Source: Dillenia suffruticosa
Taxonomy: Eukaryota; Streptophyta; Magnoliopsida; Dilleniales; Dilleniaceae
DNA length: 64,000 nt
Reading direction: 5' to 3'
NCBI GenBank assembly: GCA_033439265.1
Contig: JAVTVX010000024.1
Coordinates: 14,057,001 to 14,121,000 of the forward strand
In this document: piece after piece, positions 46,129-57,520 of the stretch
How positions within the stretch are numbered: position 1 is the stretch's first letter
Layout of the letters: the number at the start of each line of letters is the position of its first letter
Program-made: the position numbers and the translations under genes
Notes under the pieces: generated by a model
Told to the model about the DNA's origin: nothing
The model's input: only the letters and a program-made list of their open reading frames with translations
Databases searched by the model: none

Positions 46129-49095
46129 TGTAACACCGATACTGCAGTATCCGTAATATTGTACCATTTTTGAAATATATATATAAATAAGATATTTATT
46201 CAAAAAAAAAGGGAAGAGAGAGGGAGAGAATGAAGAGCTACGTTTCGGCTGAAAAGTGGCACTTCCCTCTCCCCAAATCAGATTAGGGCTAAAGCCCTAA
46301 TCTCTCCCTCTCTCTCTCTCTTTCTCTTTCTCTCTCCCCGACCCTTCACCTTCCGCAGCCGCCTTCTTCCTCTGCCGCGATCGCTGCTCGTCGCTCCACC
46401 TCTCTCCACCGCGAGCAACCACTACCATCTTCTCTCTCTACCTTACTCACAGCCTCTCTCTCACTGTTTCTCTCTCTCTCCGCTGCTCACTCTCTCTCTA
46501 ACTCTCGCGATCTCCTTCCCTCTCGATCACCCTCCATCGCGAATCCGCCACCCTCCACCGCGATTCGCCACCACCACGAGCGTACCCAGCTGCTGCAGCT
46601 CCTCTCTCCTGCGAGCGAGCCGCTGCAGCTCCTCTCTGCATGAGCGCAAGCGCGTCACAACGCAAAAGCTAGCGCGCGACCGCACGAGCGCACGACCGAG
46701 CGAGCGCTTCCCCTTGCGAACGCGCCTGCTCGGGAGCACACCTGCGCATGAACGCTGCCTGCGCCCGAGTGCGCTTCAGCCCACTACGCGCAACCCGTGA
46801 GCGCGTGACTATAGCCCAGCTCGCGAGCGCACATGCTAGCCCGCGAGCCCGTGAGCCCGTTAACCCACGAGCGTGCCAGTCCGCAAGCCCACCAAACCGC
46901 GACAATCCATGAGCCCGCAAGCCCACTGCGGCCCACAGCCCGCAACCCGCGATAGCCTGTGACAGCACATGAGTTTCTGCGAAGCATTGTAGATTTTGGA
47001 GCAATCGATGAGACATTCGGACGAAGGTTTACGCTTCAAAAAAACCCTAGGTGAGAAAATTTCATACCCATTTGATTTATTTGAATGAATGTTAGGGTTA
47101 AGTTGAGAAATGAGGAGAAATAGTTGGCGTGCAGGTGCTGCGCGCCCCAAACGATGCACCCCAGGCGATGCGCCCCAGGCGATGCGCCCCAGGCGTTGCG
47201 CGCCCCAGGCACTGCGTACTGAAAACTAGGCACTACACGCACTGTACACTGGGCGCTACGCGCCCTGCATATAGGCACTGCGTGCCCTGCACATAGACCC
47301 TACACATGGCACTGCGTGCCCCGCACATGGGCACTCCACACTGCACAGAGGAGCGCTGGGCTGTGGCCCTGTTGGCCCTTGGGTGCGAGCGAGAGATTAG
47401 ATTGGTGTGAGCCCTATGCAAGATTGGTCGAGTACCAACACTTGAGTCTTGTAGACATATTGTATGCATGAACAAAATATGAGGAATTTGGGTAGAGTTC
47501 TAAAGGATTCGAACTACCTGATTAGCATACGTGTATTAGAAGTGATAGCCTATTTCCTATAACTGCGAAGCTTTGAAACTCGTTGATTTTATATATATAT
47601 ATATATTCATAGGTATTGGGTGCCTCAAGTTAGGGGAACCCTTTTTTTCGTTTCGTAGTATTATTGGGGAGTGCGCTACCCTCCCCCATACACTGAGTGG
47701 GATTTATTTCAATACTTTTATTTAATGTGTAAACCATGTTTTAAAATATTTGATAAATGAGCATGATTTGTAATGTGATTGAAATGTTTTGACTAGTTTT
47801 GAAATTGATTTTTATGAACCGATGGAGTGTCCAAAAACTGTGTTGAAATATTAAAATTATGCATCCATGTGGTTGAAATGTATAATATGCTATTTTATGC
47901 TACATGTTGCATTTGGTTTGTAAGCCTGATTTCGGCATATTTTGATATGATTTTGGATTTGGCATTGAGAGCTTTGGTATGTATTGTTCTGTAGTTACGA
48001 AGGATACTGTGAGAGACGCTTTGGTGGCGTCCGGATATGCCTAGGCCTAGGGTATCCCATAAGTTGTCGTGATTTTATTAATGACACGGTACTAGCCAGG
48101 TTGAACTCGAAAGGGGGAGAATTTGGATACTCTCTCCAAGTCTAGCACCTGGACGAGGTCCGTCGCCAATGCCGGGGTAGAGAGCACTTTAAATAAACTT
48201 GCATATAACACCCCCGGTGCATCTGTCATAGGTCGCGATAGACCTCCGCCAGGACATTTTCGGCTGGCAGCTCTATGATTTTAGTGACAGTGCTTTGGAT
48301 GCATATTTGACTCGAAAATGAATGCTAATGATATATTGTTGAAATGAAAAACATGATGAGTTGAAATATGATTTGTATACTTATGCTTTGACACTCTAGT
48401 TTCATACTTCATATTAGACGATTGCATTGACTCACTCACCACTGAGTATTCTTCCCCGAGTACTCACCCTTCATTTCTCTTCTTGTTTCAGAGATAGTAT
48501 TTGACAAGAAGCATTATTTTTAGGATACTCAGTATCATTGGGAGATTTGGTTTGGACTCAAGAAGTCATTATGTAAAATTTGTATTGGTAATATATATGC
48601 ATTCTGAGGTCTATAGACGACCATTGTGTAATTCTGGGATGACTGTATAAATATGGACATTTAAATTGTGGAACTCTTATGTCATTACATAACATTGCAT
48701 TAATGCATTTCTTATTCGTTGTGTATGTACTTGGGAATGTGTTATGCCTTAGAAGTGTACTCTAGGATCGCTCGGTGTCACCTCTAAATCACAGGAGGGG
48801 CGACTGGCAGCTGTCCATACCTTTGATGGGGGCATGGCAGTAGAGGTCTGTGCCTAGGTTGCTCGAAATTTTTATAGTCTTGCATTATTCTGAATATTAG
48901 TTGTGGGATTAGTTGATTTTGGAGAGGCTGGAATGTCCATTTGATTATTTTACAGGATGATTGTGATTTATACAGAATTAATTGTACTTAGGAGACCTCC
49001 GAAATATGGGGAGATTTTGTCCAATTTTCTGTAAAAATACAACCGGCATTCAAGATAACGGGCGGTTGTTCACGATCCCGGTCAGGGACGTGACA
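46129..49095 (+). repeat. Gypsy B 3' LTR
   Basis: Same blocks as the 5' LTR: start TGTAACACCGATACTGC, CT-rich tract 46300-46500, GC-rich block 46550-46980, minisatellite 47130-47335, end GGGACGTGACA at 49095. A purine-rich tract (TTTAGGGAGTTAGAAAA, 46112-46128) directly precedes it and serves as the likely polypurine tract. No genes. Confidence 0.9.
47130..47335 (+). repeat. Minisatellite in gypsy B 3' LTR
   Basis: Counterpart of 38975-39170. It begins with a short run of CCCCAGGCGATGCG units that is not seen in the 5' LTR, then continues with GCGCCCTGCAYAYAGGCACT units. Array structure differs between the two LTRs although flanking sequence is well conserved. Confidence 0.85.
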
Positions 49096-50409
49096 CTATT
49101 GCTACTGGCCTCCCTACATTAGGATACTAGAAGTTTATCTCATTTTTTGAGTCTTTTGGATAAAAACGATGTCATGAAGGTGTCCAAAAGTGTCCTCATA
49201 TTTATGAAGCATAAGTATCTAGTGGCCTTTACTACCTCATTGAAAGTACAATTCTTAGGATTGTTGCTATATGCATCTATAGATATTGATGATGATATTA
49301 CCTGATTTTGGCAAATGAGGTTAGGTTATATAAGTGAAAGATGCATGACGAAACTAAGCAAGGTTGGCCTATTATGTGGTTACAAAACTAGAAAGTAGGA
49401 ATTTTGTGATCACCATATTAATGGGTATTCATGGGAAATAATGTAGGGTGAATGTTAGTATAACAACTCATCAGACCAGAGGGACAGTGGATTACATCTC
49501 TTGAGATTTGAGGAGACCTTCCCATTAGTATCATAAGGTGGACACTACAAAAAAACATGGTTTTAGCCACGGATTTTCGCAACGGAAAAAATTCGTCGCT
49601 ATTTTGCGACGGATTTAGCGACGAAAAACTTTTTCGTCGCTAATTGGCCACAAAATTTGCAACAAAAAAAAGTCGTGGCTAAATTAGCGACGGACACATT
49701 ATTCGTAGCAAAATTCATCGCTAATTAGTGACGAAAAAATTTTCGTGGCTAAATTCGTCGCTAATTAGTGACGAAAAAAGTTTCATCGCTAAATTCGTCG
49801 CCAATTGGGGACAAAAAAATTTTTGTTGCAAATTTTGTCGCTAAATATGACAAAATTTTGCCACAAATTTAAAATTCGTCGCAAAATTTAATCTTTTTTA
49901 AATAGAATTTTATTTTTTTATTTTTATTTTTCTTTTATTAATATGTAATATTTAAGTTAAAAATTAATTTAGCGACGGAAAATAAATCCGTCGCTAGATG
50001 AAAATCCAATCCGTATATCCGATGATTTAGCGACGGATTAAAATCCGTCGCGGAATTTATTTTATTTTTATTTTATTTTAATAATTTCAGCGACGGATTC
50101 CAAATCCGTCGCTGAATTTTATATTCTTTTAATTATAATTTTATTTTATTTTTATTTTATTTTACTAATTTATATTAACAAATCATATTATTATTTTATA
50201 ATATTTTAATTTACATTTTATTTTATTAAGAATAATGTTATTTAATTCTTAAAAAAACCATATATTTTATTTTATTTAAAATATATATTTTTAATTAATT
50301 TATTATTTTTTTTACTTTTTTTGTTTGATTTAATATTTTTTATTATTGTATAGGTAATTTTATTTTATTTGTATTAGTTTATTCAATAATATAATTTAAA
50401 ATTAATTAT

Positions 50410-50698
50410 TAATGTCTGCGTGGGCGCGGGCGCCGGCGCATGCACGCACGGGCGCCTGCCTGCCTGGGCGCCCGCGCCCTGCGTGCGCCTGTCTCGGCGC
50501 TCGCGGGTGCTTGCCTGGGCGCCCGCGCTTGGGAGTGCCTACCTGGGTGCCTAGGCAGGCAGGCGCGGGCGCCCAGGCAGGCAGGCGCGGGCGCCCGCGC
50601 CCCAGCAGGAGCGCGCGCACGCCCGCGCCCCAGCAGGAGCGCGCGCACGCCCGCGTGCCAGGCAGGCGCACGGGCGCCCAGGCAGGCGCGGGCGCCCT
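50410..50698. repeat. GC-rich minisatellite, CACTA-2 left arm
   Basis: About 290 bp, extremely GC-rich, made of GCGCCCGCGCC, CAGGCAGGCGCGGGCGCC and similar words. A unit of about 28 bp (CCCGCGCCCCAGCAGGAGCG and following bases) is repeated in tandem at about 50600-50655. It drops sharply to AT-rich DNA at both sides. Counterpart of 2180-2452 in CACTA-1. Open frames here are compositional. Confidence 0.85.
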
Positions 50699-50724
50699 TT
50701 GTTTTAATTCTATAAAAACATGCA

Positions 50725-50795
50725 GGTGGAGGGATTTGAACCTTGGACCCTAGACTTCGGATTTGAGCAGATCACCATTGCACCATTCCTTGGTA
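50725..50795 (-). other. tRNA-like Pol III promoter module, CACTA-2 left
   Basis: On the minus strand the A box TGGTGCAATGG lies within 50777-50788 and the B box GGTTCAAATCC at 50732-50742. Both match the tRNA consensus and align with 2110-2164 of CACTA-1. The module points outward to the left CACTA end and reads into the GC-rich block. Confidence 0.65.
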
Positions 50796-50799
50796 TTAG

Positions 50800-51345
50800 T
50801 GTTTTGTGATGATATTTTTGTTTTCTTTCTTCCACCTTTTTGTTTCCTATTCTTACTTTTTTTTCTTTTGGTTTTTTTTTCTTTTTATTTTCATTTCTTA
50901 TATATAATAATTTTATTGAAATTTGAATAAAAATATTTTGTGATTAAATTTTATAGATTTTTTAAATTATTAATATATTATAATTTATTGATAATTATAA
51001 TTTTATAGTTTTGAGATACATTTTTAAATTATGGATTAAAAAAATAAAATAAAATTGAAAAAGAATAATAAAATAATAAAATAAAAGAAAAAAGAAGAAA
51101 TCAAAATATAATATTAATATATTTTTTAATTAATTTATTATTTTATTTTAAATTAGTATTTTATTATTTTTTATTTTATTAAAAATTATCATATTTATTA
51201 GTTTTAATTAAATATTATTTTAGGTTGGTGGTATAAATAAAAAAAGTTTTTATATTTATTATTTTAAATTGTTATTATATATTATTTTATTATTATTAGA
51301 AAAATATGAAAAAAATATAATAAATAATAAAAAAAAAACTTTATA
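50800..51345. other. AT-rich core of CACTA-2
   Basis: No gene. A pyrimidine-rich block (50810-50890) and TTATTTTATT-type spacer are the reverse complement of 1540-2100 in CACTA-1, which shows the two copies lie in opposite orientation. Confidence 0.75.
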
Positions 51346-51357
51346 TCACGATAATAT

Positions 51358-51430
51358 TGTTGGCTCGGTGGTTTACAGGTTGCGTGTGTGCAGGAGTTCG
51401 TGCAGGAGTTCGGAGTTCGAACCATGTGGA
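51358..51430 (+). other. tRNA-like Pol III promoter module, CACTA-2 right
   Basis: A box TGGCTCGGTGG at 51361-51371 and B box GAGTTCGAACC at 51413-51423, with a small duplication (GGAGTTCG) between them. Better preserved than the CACTA-1 copy at 1479-1535. It points outward to the right CACTA end. Confidence 0.6.
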
Positions 51431-51464
51431 AGCAGGCAGAAGGCGCGGCATTTTCCAGCAATTA

Positions 51465-51610
51465 AGAGTTGATGCTGGCTCGGGTGGGCAGGTTGCAGAC
51501 GGGCGGGCGGGCAGGTGGGGTGCTGGCTTGGGCGGGCAGGGTTGCAGGGTTGCAGGGCAGGTTGGTGCTGGGGTGGGTGGGCACGTGGATCTGCCAGCTC
51601 AGAGGCAGGG
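51465..51610. repeat. GC-rich block, CACTA-2 right arm
   Basis: About 145 bp of G-rich repeats (GGGCGGGCGGGCAGGTGGGG, GGTTGCAGG). The runs of GGG could form G-quadruplexes on the plus strand; this is inference. Counterpart of 1216-1435. Confidence 0.7.
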
Positions 51611-53717
51611 CATATGGAATCAGCGACGGATTTGGAATCCGTCGCTGATTCAGCGACGGATTTTAGCGACGGATTCCAGATCCGTCGCTAATTCAGCGAC
51701 GGATAATTTTTTGACGGGTTTGTTTTCCGCTAAATTAGCGACGGATTTTAGCGACAAAAATTATCTGTCGCTAAATTTAGCGACGAATAATTTTTCGTCG
51801 CTAAATTTTGTGACGAATTTTAGCGACGAAAACTTATTTGTCGCTAAATTTAGCGACGGATTCCAGATTTTCGTCGCTAAATTTAGCGACGGATTTCTAA
51901 TTTTCGTCGCTAAATTTTTGCGACGCGTTATTAGTGATGAAAAATTTTTCGTCGCTAAATCTGTCGCTAATGTTTTTAGCGACGAATTTTTTTAAAATTT
52001 TCGTCGCTAAATTTGTGGCTAAAATGCTGTTTTTTTATAGTGGGAGCTCTTTATATGTTTATTTTTGTTGATGATTTTTCAAGGAAAGTGTGGATGTATT
52101 TTCTAAAAAAACAAGAGTGATATATTCACTATTATTAAGTAATGGAAAGTTCAGAAAAAAAAAAAAAAAGGGGAATCACTCAAGCATCTCCAAACAGATA
52201 ATTATTTGGAATTTGGCAAAGGCAAGTTTGATCTATTTTGCAAAAATGAAGGGATAGGTAGACATTGAAATGTTGTTAGAACACCAAAGTAGAATGGTAT
52301 CGTAGATTAGATGAATATAACAATCATAGAAAGAGCAAGATGCATGCTCTCAAATGTTGGTGTATCAAAGACATTTTGGGCGGAAGCTGCTATTATTGTT
52401 TGCTAATTGGTTTATCTGTCTCCATTGACAAGAATTGAATTTAAGACTCCTAAGAAAGTTTGGTCAGGTAAACTTGCTGGTTATACTATTTTGAAAGTAT
52501 TTGGTTGTGCTCCATATACTCATGTGAATGACAATAAACTTAAGCTAAAGACAAAGAAGTGCATATAGGCTATGTATCTAGGTAAAAAGGTATCGGTTGC
52601 GGCGTACTGATCTGAAATCAAGTTTATTGTGAGTCAGGATATTACCATTTATAAGTTTGAATTACTTCAAAAGGAGAGATCTAGAATTGCTACTACAAAT
52701 AACCGAAGAGTTAGCAAGTAGTTAGAGTTTGAGATTAAAGTTCCTAAGACAATGCGTGATAGTGATATGGTCTAAAATGCAACTTATGATGACGATTGAT
52801 CATAAGTAGGAACATCAAGTACAACACTTTATAGCTACGAGCAGACCACGGAGAAATATTAAACCACCCTCAAGATATGGTGACTTTGTTACTTGTGATG
52901 ATGGTGAGTTTGATACCTATGTTTTATCTGTACCTGAGAATGTTACTAACAAGCCTTACATGTACCGTGAGGCTATTTCTTGTGATGAATCATCTCAGTG
53001 GCTTGCAATTATAAGTGAAGAGATTGAGTCTTTTCATAAATTAGAGATGGAAGCTCATGAAACCTCATGCCAAAAGATTGTTAGATGAAAATGGATCTTC
53101 AAGAAGAATGAAAGAATTCTAGGGTTGAGAATGGAAGATTCAAGGAACAATTGGTTACAAAGGGTTATACTAAATGGAAAGAGATCAACTATAATGAAGT
53201 GTTCTCTCTAATAGTGAGGCATAGCTCAATCCTAATTTTGCTTGCTATAATAGCTTATTTTAATCTTGAGTTAGAGCAACTTAATGTCAATATAGCATTT
53301 GACTAGTGAGCTTAACGAAAGGGTTCATAGTTCCTTACATGGAGAACCAAGTATGTTTACTTAAAAAGACATTATATGGCTTGACATAATTTTCTAGGTA
53401 GTGGTATAAGATGTTTGATATGTTTATAATTACATAAGGTTATATTATGAATATATGTGATAATTGTGTTTACCATAGGATGCTTGATGATGTTCTTGTA
53501 TTTACTTATTATTTAATGTGGATGATATACTAATTGTTGCTAAGAGTATGACACATTGTTCATTTGAAAATTAACGGTGAATTTGAGATAAAAGACTTAG
53601 GTGAAACGAAGAATATTCTTGGTATGGAGTTTGGCAGATTTGGCATGCAATGAGGTTGTTCTTGTCTTAGAAGAACTACTTCTTGAAAGTGTTTGAGTGT
53701 TTGGGCACACGAGATAT

Positions 53718-54066
53718 AGTATTTTTAAAACTAGATCAGACTTACTGGTTTGACCATAAATCATTTTCTAGTTCTATTCAGTTTTTACTGTTAAATCAGA
53801 TGAAATCAAAATCATTTAAAATCAGTCAAAACTAACAAAACTAGTAAACCATTCAAACCAATCCAAAAAAAAAGTGAGATAAATTCAATTTTTTCATAGC
53901 GATATATAAACTTTATTTTATTTTAAAATATATAACATATAAATTATATATATAATATCATAGTAATGTCATCCGGTTCGTAAAATGGTCTGATCAATCT
54001 GACCAATGAACCATGAATTAGTAGGTTGGTCGAGTTGTTTTTTTGTTCAGTTTTAAAAGTATCGGT
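53718..54066. mobile_element. MITE-like insert in copia II
   Basis: A non-coding 349-bp AT-rich insert interrupts copia II. Its ends are imperfect inverted repeats around GTATTTTTAAAAC (left) and GTTTTAAAAGTAT (right), with TGGTTTGACC/GGTCAGATTGATCAG-type inner matches. GAGATAT flanks both sides (53711-53717 and 54067-54073), a likely 7-8 bp target duplication that would fit a hAT-type MITE. A Mutator-type MITE is the alternative. No transposase. Confidence 0.6.
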
Positions 54067-54715
54067 GAGATATGAATACTGTGACTACTTTATGGGCCCA
54101 CTTTAGACTTTCAATTGAGTTGTCACCATAGACGGAGGATGAAGAGGAATACATGACTACTATTCCTTATGCTAATTTTATTGGCAGCATAATATATGCT
54201 ATGGTGTGCACAAGACCTGATACTTCACAAGATATTTCTGTGGTTAGAAGGTACATGCTAATCCCGACAAGATCATTGACCAACGGTGAAGTGGATTTTT
54301 CATTACTTGAAGCATAGTATGGATGTTGGCTTGGTGTATAACGGGAATATCAACAATAGAAATTGTATTGCTGGATATTCAGATTAAAACTTTGCTTGAA
54401 ACTTGGATGATATGAGATCTCAAATAGGTTATATCTTCACTCTTTCATGGTCAGCTATTAGTTGGAAGGTGACTTTGTAATCTACAATTGCATTGTCTGC
54501 TGCAATTTCCAAGGTGCTATTGTGGTAGAAAAAGTTCACACAGTTGATAATTCGGAAGACATGTTGACTAAGCTTATTCCTAAAGACAAGTTCAAGCATT
54601 GCTTGGACTTAGTTAGAGTTTGTAGTATCTGAAGCCTTTTAAGGGCAATGGCAGTGAAGATAGAGATTGATCTATAAGGTGGAGCTGAGAGGAATTTAAG
54701 TCGAAGGTGGAGATT

Positions 54716-55140
54716 TGATGAATATTTTCTTGAATTTGTATTTATTATATTGATATCCCACTTATAACATATGTTTCTTTAGGTTTAGGTAACTACCTTT
54801 TGTTAAGACAGTTTCTTAATAGTTTCTTGAGGCATCTATAGCATTCAAGTGTATGTGTGATTGGGAGGTTTTGTCAATTTTTTTGAGTTGAGAATTATTG
54901 ATAGTATTCTTGTAATCTTTTGATTTCTCTCAAACTACATTATTCTCTATCATTGGTACCTATGGACTATGGCTTTTAATAGTTGATCCATGTTGAAATT
55001 GCTATGTTCTTGCATGTGGTTGATTTTCTTTGACTTCTTTTGTTTTTTAGATTGTTTAATTGATCAACAAAATTTGGATTGTACTTCTACATATGTCGTT
55101 TTATTGTCAACAAGTGGAAATTAGGTTACTTCACGCACAC
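54716..55140 (+). repeat. Probable copia II 3' LTR
   Basis: Begins TGATGAATATTTTC directly after a purine tract (AAGGTGGAGATT, 54704-54715) of the kind that precedes copia 3' LTRs, about 75 bp past the RNase H end motif. The right limit is a guess. No 5' partner LTR was recognised in the window. Confidence 0.5.
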
Positions 55141-56470
55141 ATTAGGGTGAAAATGTGATTTGTTGTATTCACCGATTTTTCTTCTTTTATTTTTAATTTT
55201 TAACAAGGTATTTTGATCCTCTATAAACATGATGATAACAATTAGGGTAATATTTTCGTATACATTTTATAGTAAAGTAATGAAAATATATTTTTCTAAA
55301 CAGAATATTGCTAATTCTTTTAATTGAATTTCTTATATATATTTATATGTATATGCATATGTAGTAAGTTCTTAACGACTAGGGGAAACTCTATGTTGGC
55401 AGGTGGATTGGGACTATGACCTTGTCACAAGGACAAAAGCACCCATTACTCTTTCATTTGTCCTACTCTTTTTTTTTTATCTTTCTTTGCATTTGTCACG
55501 AAAAATGGGGAAAGCAATTTTGAAGGGAAAAAAAGGAAGATAGCTACGTGATTGGTGTTTAGCTGGTAGGCTGGAAAAGCTAGCCAATTGGTTCTTATGG
55601 AGGTACACAATTATTCTCGAAGGAATCGTTATTAGAAGGGAGAATACTCAGTCTACAAGAAAGGAAAGTACTTCCTTGTCAAAAATCTTCATTTATGAAA
55701 TATTTCGTTTTTTTACTTATTTTAGAATGATTTGTTTAGGTAACGGAATTTTACATGATTGTCACTACACCTTATAAATAAGTAGGTTTTGCTTATTGTA
55801 AAATACCTTATTATAATTGAATCAATTAATACAAAATTGTTTTTTCATCTTGATAAGGTTTTTGTTTAAGAACATTGTTAACCAAGGGTATAGTCAAGTG
55901 CTAATCCTTGAATTACTCTAATACACTATGTTAGTCGGCATCAGAGTGGGAAAATCACCCAATCCAATATCAGGTGACCCAACTATAGCCGGCGATATTT
56001 CTCATGGTGAAGATCATGGACTTGAAACTTCTAGCATTTGCAATTTGGGTAGCATTGAGGACTTTAGAATAGCAAATAGATCTCAAATTCTAGTATTTGG
56101 AAGAATTCTTTGAAGTAATTGCAGGTCAACATAACGCTTTAGTCGTATTTGCCAACAAAAACCCAAATAACAAAACACTCTATAAGAAAGATTATTTAGC
56201 TTATACATAGCCTATCATCAGAAATATTCCTACATACTAGCGTAAACATGTCTTTTGGAAGACTTGAACCAAAAAAAAAAGTATTACTTTGTTGAACTAA
56301 TGAGAAACGATAGATATGATATGAATGATTATACAACAATAACAACATTATGAGCTTTAATCCTAAGTTTTGGAATCAACCATTTGAAAGACAAATAAAG
56401 AATAATTTAAAATTTAAAATACAGCAGAGAAGAAAACCCTAAAATAAATAAATAAATAAATTTATCCCTA
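55140..56470. other. No gene seen
   Basis: AT-rich sequence with no convincing coding region. A GTCGGCATCAGAGTGGG stretch near 55932 resembles a degenerate tRNA-Met primer site, so 55270-55930 might be an old LTR end. A 61-residue frame follows (55928-56113) with no recognisable domain. Confidence 0.4.
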
Positions 56471-57520
56471 TAAGCTTCAATGACAAAAGGGATGGTTTAA
56501 CTTGTTTTAATTCTTCTACGCCACTCATCTCTATCTGAAATATCTCCTCAGTTAACCCCTTAACTATCATATTTTTACAAATACATTGCATCTATATTTT
56601 TAATGGATTATCTCAACATTTTACTAAATCTCCTATATTTAAATTCTTGATCGTTCTAACTGGTGCATATTTGGATTTTCGTTGCACATGTCCGAATCTC
56701 CTCAAGTGATACTTTCGCATTTTATTTAAAATTGAACTTATTCTCAACTTAATACGTATCTCTTCATTTCTAATTCTATTTTCCTAATTTATCATACATC
56801 TACCATAATATACTCATCTTAGTTACAACTATTTTCTATTCTTATTATTATTTAATAACCCAACACTCGATATCATGGTCTTACTATGGTTCTATAAAAC
56901 TTCCCTTTCAAATGCAGCGGTACATGCGATTGCAAAGAATTCTAACTATTTTTCTCTATTTTATCCAATTCTCTTGGATTCTTCACATCTACATTTATAT
57001 TACCATCGTTTTGAATGATAGACCCAATATATCTAAAACGTTCACTTTTTGGTATGTCATATCCTTTTAACTTAATATTTTTTCATCATTCTGATGATTG
57101 CCACTAAATATATATTTCATATACTCAATTTTGTACTGGGTCAATTTAAATCTTCTGGATTTTAGTGTGTCCCTCCATAACTCCAATTTGACACTAATAT
57201 CCTTTTTAGTTTTATCTACTAATACTATTTCATTTATAAAAAATATACACTATGGTATTTTATCTTAAATACTCATTATAATTTCATCTATCACTATTGC
57301 AAAACGGATGAAATTTAATACTGAGCATTGGTGAAGTTCAACATTAATTGGGAAGCTATCATTTACTCCCCTGCAAGTTCTTACATCGATAACAACTCTT
57401 ATATATATATTCGTTCGATGAGATTAATTTATCTGACGAAAATCTCTTTCTTCAACAACGCCTATCACAATATATCTTTACGAGCTTATCATATACTTTT
57501 TATAAATCAGTGAATACCAT
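56470..57520 (-). pseudogene. RTE-type LINE remnant, C-terminal RT part
   Basis: Read on the minus strand, from right to left: VFTDL.KVYDKL (near 57500), HQCSVLNFIRFAIVIDEII (near 57310), INEIVLVDKT followed by LELWRDTLKSRRFKL (57130-57250), RFRYIGSIIQNDGNINVDVKN (about 57030), LKGKFYRTIVRP (about 56900) and LRKYHLRRFGHVQRKSKYAPVR (about 56690). This order matches the RT thumb and C-terminal region of plant RTE-type non-LTR elements. The catalytic FADD is replaced by FINE, and multiple stops and frame changes occur (for example after VRP near 56890). It is truncated at its 5' end, as is common for LINEs. No poly-A tail was recognised near 56470. Confidence 0.75.

Larger units (their letters stand above)
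37975..49095 (+). mobile_element. Gypsy B, structurally complete Ty3/gypsy chromovirus
   Basis: Two LTRs of about 2.96 kb (37975-40930, 46129-49095) begin TGTAACACCGA.ACTGC and end CGTGAC[T/A]. The likely 5-bp target duplication is CTATC/CTATT (one difference). A primer site at 40938-40950, gag, protease, RT, RNase H, integrase and a chromodomain-like tail follow in order, giving 11.1 kb. The C-terminal sequence (VSLVRVLWRSDQFEKETWEP) resembles Tekay/Del-type chromoviruses. It has all its parts but roughly ten coding lesions. The LTRs differ by what looks like several percent, so it is probably the youngest gypsy here. It sits against copia II sequence on its right. Confidence 0.9.
49543..52042. 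mobile_element. CACTA-2, non-autonomous CACTA DNA transposon (2500 bp)
   Basis: The left end is CACTACAAAAAAACATGG and the right end, reversed, CACTATAAAAAAACAGC. A perfect 3-bp target duplication GGA flanks it (49540-49542 and 52043-52045), and copia II integrase coding sequence lies on both sides. GCGACGAA/GCGACGGA arrays occupy 49560-50110 and 51620-52030. Two GC-rich blocks, two outward-facing tRNA-like modules and an AT-rich core complete it. No transposase is present. It is the same family as CACTA-1 in the opposite orientation, shorter, and its ends keep clearer long repeats, so it is probably the younger copy. Confidence 0.95.
49096..54640 (+). mobile_element. Copia II, Ty1/copia remnant holding CACTA-2 and a MITE
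   Basis: Pol pieces read on the plus strand: GAG-pre-integrase (49270-49400, MRLGYISERCMTKLSKVGLL), integrase before and after CACTA-2 (49400-49542, then 52046-52560 with FVDDFSRKVWMYFLKKQE), a linker, RT (about 52960-53700, with VDDILIVAKS-like residues near 53520) and RNase H (54150-54640, ANFIGSIIYAMVCTRPD and the end motif SEDMLTKLIPKDKFKHCLD). It is badly broken with dozens of lesions. Gypsy B abuts it on the left. Its 5' part was not recognised upstream of 37975. Confidence 0.8.
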
